DNA of 34,031 nt from an uncultured beta proteobacterium. Its GTDB lineage: Bacteria; Pseudomonadota; Gammaproteobacteria; Burkholderiales; Rhodocyclaceae. Below the pieces are notes generated by a model that had not been told where the DNA came from, searched no databases, and worked only from the letters and a program-made list of their open reading frames with translations. Positions 17,427-24,900 of the stretch are shown here, in pieces. Position 1 is the first letter of the stretch; the number at the start of each line of letters is the position of its first letter. A program made the translations under genes and the position numbers. The stretch lies in assembly GCA_903959855.1 (NCBI GenBank), contig CAJBYR010000162.1, positions 1-34,031 of the forward strand, given 5' to 3'.

Positions 17427-18004
17427 CAGCCACCCAATCCGGCAAAGCCCATGAAGGACAGCGAGAGGATGCCGGCCAGCATCAGCGACAGGGCCGTGCC
17501 CTGCGCCAGGTCGGGCACGTTGGACAGCGTCAGGCGTTCGCGCACGCTGGCCATCAGCACCAGCGCCAGGGTAAAGCCGGCGCCGCCGCCAAAGCTGAAC
17601 ACCATTGATTGCACGAAGTCGTATTCGCGCGCGGTCTGGAACAGCGCGACGCCGAGCACGGCGCAGTTGGTGGTGATCAGCGGCAGGTAAATGCCCAGCG
17701 CGCGGAACAGCGCCGGGCTGTATTTCTTCAGCACCATCTCGACCAGTTGCACCGACGAAGCAATGATCACGATGTAGGAAATCAGGCGCAGGAATTCGAG
17801 GTGGAAGGCGGTCAGCAACAGGTTGAGTCCATAGGCGCAGAGTGAGGCGACGAGCATCACGAAGGTGGTCGCCACGCCCATCGGGAAGGCCGTGTCGAGC
17901 TTGCCCGAGACGCCGAGGAAGGGGCACAGGCCGAGGAACATCGCCAGCACGAAATTGTTGGCCAGCAGTGCATTGACGAAGATCTGGAACGCGGATTCAG
18001 ACAT
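17426..18004 (-). CDS. rnfA: RnfA, Rnf complex membrane subunit
   Basis: 192-residue integral membrane subunit of the ion-translocating Rnf complex, homologous to NqrE. Six hydrophobic helices are visible. Signatures are NNFVLAMFLGLCPFLGVSGK near residue 15 and LITTNCAVLGVALF near residue 105; the cysteines in these half-helices bind the membrane [2Fe-2S] centre in Rnf/Nqr structures. It overlaps rnfE by 8 bp upstream and the small Cys-rich gene by 1 bp downstream. Confidence 0.95.
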   Translation of the reverse strand: MSESAFQIFVNALLANNFVLAMFLGLCPFLGVSGKLDTAFPMGVATTFVMLVASLCAYGLNLLLTAFHLEFLRLISYIVIIASSVQLVEMVLKKYSPALFRALGIYLPLITTNCAVLGVALFQTAREYDFVQSMVFSFGGGAGFTLALVLMASVRERLTLSNVPDLAQGTALSLMLAGILSLSFMGFAGLGG

Positions 18005-18644
18005 GTTGACCGGCCTCCGTGGGTTGTGCCGCGCGGCGCAGCTTGCGCCGCTCCAGCCAGGCGAAGAACAGCAGCCAGGCGCCGAGGACGAAGAAGCCGC
18101 CGGGCGGCAGCACCATGATCACCCAGGGCTGGAAGCCGGCGCCGAACAGGGTGATGCCGAACAGCGTGCCGGCGCCGAGGATCTCGCGCACCACGCCCAG
18201 CGCCAGCAGGCCGATGGTGAAGCCGACGCCCATGCCGGTGGCATTGATCATCGCCGACATGGGCGGATTCTTCGCGGCGTGCGCCTCGGCGCGGCCGAGG
18301 ATGATGCAGTTCACCACGATCAGCTGGATGAAGGCGCCCAGCGCATCGTAGAGCGCCAGGCTGATGGCCTGGATCGCGTAATCCACCGCTGTAACGAAGG
18401 TGGCGATGATCACGATGTACACCGCGATGCGCACTTCTTTAGGCGTCAGCTTGCGCATCAGCGACACCAAGCCGCAGGAGCAGACCAGCACGAACAGCGT
18501 CGCCACGCCCATCGATATGGCATTGATTGCCGAGACCGTGACGGCCAGCGTCGGGCACATGCCCAGCACCATGACGAAGACAGGGTTCTGGCGCCAGACG
18601 CCCTCCATGAACTCGTCCCAGGTGTTTGCCGTGCTTGGATTCAT
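17997..18644 (-). CDS. rnfE: RnfE, Rnf complex membrane subunit
   Basis: 215-residue membrane subunit, homologous to NqrD and to RnfA. It has six hydrophobic helices, with RQNPVFVMVLGMCPTLAVTVSAINAISMG near residue 18 and IQLIVVNCIILGRAEAHA near residue 108. The two half-helix cysteines pair with those of RnfA at the membrane iron-sulfur site. I chose the ATG at 18644 because it gives an ATGA overlap with rnfG and starts the conserved region; the longer open frame simply runs into rnfG. Confidence 0.95.
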   Translation of the reverse strand: MNPSTANTWDEFMEGVWRQNPVFVMVLGMCPTLAVTVSAINAISMGVATLFVLVCSCGLVSLMRKLTPKEVRIAVYIVIIATFVTAVDYAIQAISLALYDALGAFIQLIVVNCIILGRAEAHAAKNPPMSAMINATGMGVGFTIGLLALGVVREILGAGTLFGITLFGAGFQPWVIMVLPPGGFFVLGAWLLFFAWLERRKLRRAAQPTEAGQHV

Positions 18645-19357
18645 GATTTTCCCGCGACTTTGTCGAGATTCGGCAGCAGGCGCGGCAGTAGCGCCTGCGC
18701 CGAATCGTTGATGGCCTTGCCCACGGCGCGCGAGGTGATCGTGGCGCCGGAAATGGCGTCGATCTGCCAGGCGCTGGCCTTGCTGCCGTGCTTGACCGCC
18801 TTGACCTCGTTGGCCAGCGACGAAAGGTCGGCCTTGAGCTTGAGGTCGAGCGCCGTGAAGTTGGCGAGGAATTCCTTGTCGGTGATGATCTTGTCGCCGA
18901 TGCCCGGGGTCTCGCGCATCGACACCACGCCGATGCCGACCACGCACTGGCAGTCCGGCTGGTAGCCGAACATGATGCGCACGTTGTCGGCATAGCCCTT
19001 GCCCACACCCTCGGCGGCGATGCCGGCGAGCTTGCCGGACTCGTCGTAGGCAGCGAAGAACTTGACCGCGCCGGGCGGAATCGCCGTCTCGCCAGCGCCG
19101 ACTTTCGAAACGCCACCACCCGGCTGGGCGACGAATTCCGCGATCGACTTCGCCGCCGGGATCACCTTGAATACCGCACGCTCGGTGGCGATGCGCTTGT
19201 TGGCGGCGACCGCGTCGTAGGTGCCCTGGTAGGCGCCGACGATGATCAGGCCGCAGATGGCCGAGACCAGGCCGAGCGTACGGATCATCGCGCCGGTCGG
19301 CGATTCGGGCGGTGGCGAAGCCTGCTCAACGATGGGGATCACACGATGGTCGCTCAT
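18641..19357 (-). CDS. rnfG: RnfG, FMN-binding subunit of Rnf complex
   Basis: 238-residue subunit with one N-terminal transmembrane anchor (IRTLGLVSAICGLIIVGAYQGTY) and a periplasmic domain. FMN is attached covalently to the Thr in the SGATITS motif near residue 210. GIGVVSMRETPGIGDKI near residue 140 is also a family signature. The ATG at 19357 shares one base with the rnfD stop; a GTG at 19360 is an equally close alternative. A linker near residues 85-95 (SKVGAGETAI) is encoded by copy 2 of the dispersed repeat. Confidence 0.94.
   Translation of the reverse strand: MSDHRVIPIVEQASPPPESPTGAMIRTLGLVSAICGLIIVGAYQGTYDAVAANKRIATERAVFKVIPAAKSIAEFVAQPGGGVSKVGAGETAIPPGAVKFFAAYDESGKLAGIAAEGVGKGYADNVRIMFGYQPDCQCVVGIGVVSMRETPGIGDKIITDKEFLANFTALDLKLKADLSSLANEVKAVKHGSKASAWQIDAISGATITSRAVGKAINDSAQALLPRLLPNLDKVAGKS
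19080..19107 (-). repeat. Dispersed intragenic ~27-bp repeat, copy 2 (in rnfG)
   Basis: Shares the core CGCCAGCGCCGACT and the preceding ATCGCCGT with copies 1 and 3 (one variable base inside the first 24). In rnfG it reads KVGAGETAI, in the same frame as the PFOR copy (RVGAGDTAI). It lies in the linker between the membrane anchor and the FMN domain. Confidence 0.7.
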
Positions 19358-20502
19358 CACTTTTTCGGCTTCTTCGGCAGGAAGCGCTTCTTCGGCGTCA
19401 CCGCGCTGGCTTCTTCGCGCGAGATGTAACCCGGGTTCAGCGGATAGGTGGCGCGCTTCTTAACCCGGTCGAGCACGCCGCGGCCGAAGGGCACCGGCTG
19501 GGTGACTCTCTCGATCAGTGGCGAAGCCGCATTGGCGATCAGGATCGCGTACATCACGCCTTCCGGCAGGCCGCTGTAATAGCGGATCACCACGGTCAGC
19601 AGGCCGATCAGCGCGCCATACACCCACATGCCCTTGGGCGTCACCGGCGAAGTCGCCATGTCGGTCGCCATGTACACCGCGCCGAGGACCAGGCCGCCGG
19701 AGAACAGCATGAAGAAGGGATTCGGATAACGCGCGGCATCGAAGGCGAACAGCAGCCAGGCCGTCAGCGCCGCGCTGCCCAGCACCGCCAGCGGGATGCG
19801 CCAGTCCATGAAACGCCGCGCCGCGAGGTAAGCGCCGCAGAGCAGGATCAGCAGGGGTGACGGCCCGACTGCCATGTTGCCGGAAAGCGAAGTCAGCAGC
19901 TCGTCGGCATTGACCAGCACGCCGTCGAACTTCCACTTCGCCAGCGGCGTCGCCCCGGCCAACGCATCCAGGCTCTTGGCCTTGAGCCAGGGCAAGGGAT
20001 CGGCCGGGATCATCAGCGGCCAGGCCAGCGTCGACGGGATGAATTCGCTGAAGCGCCCGGGCAGGAAGGATGGCGTATAGGTCGCGATCGCCGTCGGGAA
20101 AGCCGCCTGGACGAAGGCGCGGCCGACCAGCGCCGGGTTGAAGACATTGAAGCCGATGCCGCCAAACAGAGCCTTGCCCAGGGCGATGGCGACGAGGCCG
20201 GCCACGGCGCCCATCCACAGCGGGAAGCCCGGCGGCAGCGTCAGCGCCAGCAGCAAGCCGGTGATGACGGCGGAGTAATCCGACAGGCGTCCGGCCTGGG
20301 TGCCGGTACCGACGAAGAAGCGCTCGGTGAGCAGGCAGGCGCCCGTCACCACGACGATCGAGAACAGCGCCGAGATGCCGTACTGGAACACGTAGAAGGC
20401 GCAGATCGGCAGCAGCGAGTACACCACGTTGCGCATGATGGTCTCGACCGTTTTCGCGGCCTGCACATGCGGTGCCGAGCGGATCTCGATCGGAGTGGTC
20501 AT
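19357..20502 (-). CDS. rnfD: RnfD, FMN-binding membrane subunit of Rnf complex
   Basis: 381-residue membrane subunit, homologous to NqrB, with a covalently bound FMN and a role in ion translocation. The N-terminus (SAPHVQAAKTVETIMRNVVYSLLP) is the family's SPH-type start. SLDALAGATPL near residue 185 holds the threonine expected to carry FMN. About ten hydrophobic helices are visible, and the C-terminus is Lys-rich (KKRFLPKKPKK). I chose the ATG at 20502 for its 4-bp ATGA overlap with the rnfC stop. Confidence 0.95.
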   Translation of the reverse strand: MTTPIEIRSAPHVQAAKTVETIMRNVVYSLLPICAFYVFQYGISALFSIVVVTGACLLTERFFVGTGTQAGRLSDYSAVITGLLLALTLPPGFPLWMGAVAGLVAIALGKALFGGIGFNVFNPALVGRAFVQAAFPTAIATYTPSFLPGRFSEFIPSTLAWPLMIPADPLPWLKAKSLDALAGATPLAKWKFDGVLVNADELLTSLSGNMAVGPSPLLILLCGAYLAARRFMDWRIPLAVLGSAALTAWLLFAFDAARYPNPFFMLFSGGLVLGAVYMATDMATSPVTPKGMWVYGALIGLLTVVIRYYSGLPEGVMYAILIANAASPLIERVTQPVPFGRGVLDRVKKRATYPLNPGYISREEASAVTPKKRFLPKKPKK

Positions 20503-21869
20503 GCGGCTTTTTCTCTGAGGATCTGCTTGGCGACGCGGAACTGCTGCACCAGCGGAATGTTGGACGGGCAGACATAGGTGCAGCAGCCACACTCGAAGCA
20601 GTCGCCGAGGTAGTACTGCTCGCCCATCAGCTCGTATTCGCGCTTGGCGGCCAGCATGCCCAGGGTCGAGGGATTGAGTCCCATCGGACAGGACTCGACG
20701 CACTCGCCGCACTTGATGCAGGGATAGGTCTGGCGCGATTCGCGCTCCAGCATGTCCTCGCGACGAAACACCAGCACGCCCGACACGCCCTTGGTGATCG
20801 GCACGTCGAGCGAGCCGATGGCCTGGCCCATCATCGGCCCGCCGAGGATCACCTGCCGTGCGTCGAGGGCATCGACCGCCGGCACGCCGGCATAGTCGAG
20901 CACGAACTTGAGCGGCGTGCCGAGGATCACGCGGTAATCGCCGGGCTTGGCCACGCCGGAGCCGGTCACCGTCACCACGCGCTCGGTGAGGCCCTGCCCC
21001 GCCGGTAGCAGCCTGCCCAGCGCGGCCAGCGTGCCGACGTTGCTGACCACCATGCCCAAGGCGATCGGCAGCCCACCGGCCGGCATCTCGGCGCCGAACA
21101 GCGCCATGATCAGCATCTTTTCGGAACCCTGCGGATACTTGGTCGGTACCGCCTCGACGTGGATCTCTTCGGTTACGCCCGCAGCATGCGCGTCGGCGAT
21201 GGCCTGGCGCAGCACCAGCACGGCATCCGGCTTGTTGTCCTCGACGCCGATGATGGTACGCACCGCACCGGTGGCGCGCATGGCATAGCGGATGCCGGCG
21301 ATCAGGTCGGCGGCGTGTTCGATCATGACGCGATGGTCGCAGGTGAGGTAAGGCTCGCACTCGCAGCCGTTCACCACCAGGGTATGCACCCTGGCCTGCT
21401 TCGGCACCGAAAGCTTGGCGTGGGTCGGAAAGGCCGCACCGCCCAGGCCGACCATGCCGCTGTCCCAAATCGCCTGCAGGATGTCCTGCCCTGTGGCCTG
21501 CGACAGGTCGCGCGGCCGGCCCCAGAGGTCTTCCTGAGTCGCCCCCGGATGGGCGCGGATGACGATGGATTCGATCCAGGTGCCGCGCATGCCCGGCCGC
21601 AGGCCGATGAACTCGACCACGCCCGACAGCGGTGCGTGGTGCGGCACTGACAGCCACTCGTCGCTCCTGGCAATGGGCTGGCCGCGCACCACTTCCTGGC
21701 CGACGCGCACGACGGGGCGCGGCAGCTTGCCGATGTGCTGCGACAGCGGCACCGTCACCCGGTCGGGAAAGGGCAGGCGACGGATCTTGCGCTCCGCCGT
21801 CAGCTTGCAACTCGGCGGATGCACGCCGCGCTGGAAGGCTTCGCCGCGGAAATAGGAGACGAGTTTCAT
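20499..21869 (-). CDS. rnfC: RnfC, NADH-interacting iron-sulfur subunit of Rnf complex
   Basis: 456-residue peripheral subunit that exchanges electrons with NAD(H). Family features are GVHPPSCK near the N-terminus, the FMN/NADH-binding region GLGGAAFPTHAKL near residue 135 as in NuoF, an SLBB region, and two [4Fe-4S] motifs: CIKCGECVESCPMG and CFECGCCTYVCPSN near residues 365-415. It lacks the long Ala/Lys-rich C-terminal extension of E. coli RsxC. The ATG at 21869 has GGAGG just upstream; the frame could extend to 21893 but without a ribosome site. Confidence 0.94.
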   Translation of the reverse strand: MKLVSYFRGEAFQRGVHPPSCKLTAERKIRRLPFPDRVTVPLSQHIGKLPRPVVRVGQEVVRGQPIARSDEWLSVPHHAPLSGVVEFIGLRPGMRGTWIESIVIRAHPGATQEDLWGRPRDLSQATGQDILQAIWDSGMVGLGGAAFPTHAKLSVPKQARVHTLVVNGCECEPYLTCDHRVMIEHAADLIAGIRYAMRATGAVRTIIGVEDNKPDAVLVLRQAIADAHAAGVTEEIHVEAVPTKYPQGSEKMLIMALFGAEMPAGGLPIALGMVVSNVGTLAALGRLLPAGQGLTERVVTVTGSGVAKPGDYRVILGTPLKFVLDYAGVPAVDALDARQVILGGPMMGQAIGSLDVPITKGVSGVLVFRREDMLERESRQTYPCIKCGECVESCPMGLNPSTLGMLAAKREYELMGEQYYLGDCFECGCCTYVCPSNIPLVQQFRVAKQILREKAA

Positions 21870-21942
21870 GCTACCTCCGCCGGGCCGTCCCAAGGAGGTA
21901 GCGAGTCACAACTCCGGAAGACGCGAAGCGTCTGAACCGAAG

Positions 21943-21981
21943 TCACCTCCGCCCTCGGGGCGGGGGATGGGGGGTGGGCGT
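21943..21981. repeat. REP-like hairpin element, copy B
   Basis: CCTCCGCCC-TCG-GGGCGGGGG (9-bp stem with one mismatch) is followed by ATGGGGGGTGGGCG, the same layout as copy A at 17140-17175. A small palindromic GACGCGAAGCGTC precedes it, comparable to AGCGCAGCGAGC before copy A. It lies in the 123-bp gap between the PFOR gene and rnfC and splits the operon. Confidence 0.45.
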
Positions 21982-21992
21982 ATCTCATGGGC

Positions 21993-24900
21993 TCAGTTGA
22001 ACTTGGCGGCCCTTGCCATGAGTTTCTCTATGCCCGGCTCGCTCATGTTCCAGGGCGTGCCGGGATGGATGCAGCCGGCCGTGCACTTCTCGGCCGACTT
22101 GACGATGTCGGCGAACTTCGCGCCCTTGGGGTTGATCACCACGGCCAGCTTCTGGTCGTTGTAGGCGAAGGTCTTCGGCGCCAACGTGGTGCATTCGTCG
22201 CAGGCCGTGCATTCGGGCGACTCGACCCAGACCGGCTCGTAGTCGCCGTCTGCACTCGAAATCGCCGTATCGCCAGCGCCGACTCTTGCATCGCCGCCCG
22301 CTGGCACCATGGAAGCGCCCTGCCCCAGCGCCGCGCTGATCTTCGCCAGCATATCTTCGCGCACCCGTGACTCGACCTCTTCCATGTCCGTCCCTTGCGC
22401 GCCGATGCCGGCCAGGCCGCGCAGTTGCCGCCAGAAGTGCAGCCGCTCCTCGGCCGACTTGATGAGTTCCTTGGTCACCAGCAGGCGCATCAGGCGGTTC
22501 TTCTTGTCCACCGCCCAGATGAAGGGGAACTTTCCTTCGCGCTCGTCGGCATCGAGTTCGAGGAACTCGGCCACCGGCACCATGGTTTCGTTCCAGGTCT
22601 CGGGCGGTGCCTTGCGGAAATGCTTGAGGAAGCGCGCCTCGGTCGCGGCGAAGTCGGCGAAGGTCAGCGGCAGGGTCATGCTCTGCTGGGCGCCGGCCTC
22701 ATCGATGTACTTCAGCGCATAGGTCGGCCAGTCCGTATCGAGCGAGGGATTGCCTTCCAGGCTGACGCATTCGGCGAAGGTGGTGCCCGCATCCGGGTCG
22801 AAGCGGAACAGCGGATAGGCGCGGCCCTCCACCGCCAGCTTGCTCTGGTCCACGCTCTTGTCGTCGCCGACGCCATGCTCGGGCGGACACACGGCGTAGA
22901 TGTTGAACAGCGCCGGGCGGCGGCTGTTGAGGCCGTCGATGTAGCTTTCGATCAGGTGATTGACATGCGCGATGGTGCCCGACATCACGTAGGAGGTGCG
23001 GTGCGCCATGCCGATCAGGCTGATCTCCTTCCTCACCTCCTGCTTGCCGCGCTGGGCGTCGCCCCAGGGCGCCATGTCCGAGACCTGGCTGATGAAGCCC
23101 GAGGTGCAGGCCTGGCCGCCGGTGTTCGAATACACCTGGGTATCGACCACCAGGATCTTCACCGGCATGCCCGACATCAGCACGCGCGACAGGTTCTGGA
23201 AGCCGATGTCATACATCGCGCCGTCGCCACCGATCGACACCACCGGCGGGCAGAGATGCCACTCGTCGGCCGAGAACTGCTGCCAGTTGAAGCGGCGGAA
23301 GAAATCGTCGTCGCGGTCCGGCAGGTAGTCGCCGACGAGTTCCTGCTCCGCCTTGCGCACGGCCTTGAAGCCGTCGGCCATCTTCGCCATGTGGCCCTCG
23401 AAAATGCCCATCGCCACCGAAGGCGAATCCTGAAAGAGATGCGAGGTCCACGGGAAGGGATAGGGATGGAAGGGATAGGTCGAGCCCCAGACCGAGGTGC
23501 AGCCCGTGGAGTTGATGATGCCCATCTCGGCGCGGCCGCGCTTGGTCGGTCCCTCGACGTAGCGCCACTTGAGGTCCTTCAACTTTTCCAGCAGTTGCGC
23601 GGTGTTCTTCACCCAGGCCGGATCGAGCAATTGCGAAGGCTTGTCGGCGTTCAGCTTGTTGGCCAGGTTCGACAGCGTCAGATCGTGCTGGCCGGTCGAC
23701 TCGACCGCGCGTATCACGGCACTGGCATCGGTGAGATCGACGGCCGAAGCCAGCTTGACGCGCATGTGTTGTTCCAGGCGCGTGACCAGGTCGTCGATCT
23801 TTTCGACGAACGCGGCAACGCGCGGCTGCATCAGTGCCGTCACGGTCGACGTGAACAAGTGGATCGCGGTCTTCTCGCCGCAACCGAGGCAGGCGCCGTC
23901 GCCGCAGTTCATCGAACCGTAGTTCTTCTTGTCCAGCAGCAGGGTTTCCAGCGCGCCGATCTTCTCGTCGAGGCTGTCGATGCGGCTGTATTCCTTGGGC
24001 GTGGTCGGCAGTTCCAGCCAGGTGTTCCAGTCGCGGCGCAGACGCTCGACGGAGTCTTCGGTCTGGGTCACCATCTTCAGCGCATTGTCCTCGCAGACCG
24101 TCACGCACAACGCGCAGCCCTTGCAGGTATAGGGGTTGACGGTGATCGAGAACAGGCCGCCGCTGCCCTTGGCCTTCTTCTCGCGGTTGCCCCAGTAGGG
24201 CTTGGTGGCGGCGAACTGGAAGCCGCCGAGATGGATCTGCAACTGGGTGAATTCAGCGGCGAGGCCGGCACGCTCGGCTTCCGGCGTTTCGGCCAGCACC
24301 GCATCCATGGCGCGGTCGAACAGCGGACGCACATAGCCGCCTTCGTTGTCGACCAGCGTACGCAGCTTCTTCTCGATGGATCGCGCGGCGCGGCGCAGGT
24401 AGCGCGTCGGCGTGCCGCCGGTCTCGATGCGGGTGATCGCCGTGTTGAGCACATCGCCGATCGAGCTGACCAGGCCGGGGATCGCCGAGTCCGGGCATTC
24501 GACGTAGCAGTTGCCGCAGGCCGTGCAGTTCTCCGCGATCCATTCCGGATGCTCGAAACGGATGCCGGTCATGTCGCGGAAGACGCCGGTCGCGGCCGGC
24601 ACCAGCGAAGCGCCGATGAAGGGATCGACGATGTTGTCGTTGCCGCGGCCAGTCAGGTAGAAGTGGCCGGTCTGTTCCCAGAAGCGGTGGATGTCGCCGA
24701 CCTTGCCCGACTGGGCCTCGCCCACCACCGGCAGTTGCCTGAGCATGATCGGCAGCCCGGCATCCTTCTTGACGAAGCCCTTGCGCGTGAGGCCGACTTC
24801 CTTTTCGGTGATCTCGGTCAGCTCGGTGAAGCCGCGGCGCACCACGCGCAGGTTGTCCGCCACCACGCGCGCGCCCTTGCCGCCGAACTTGGATTGCAAC

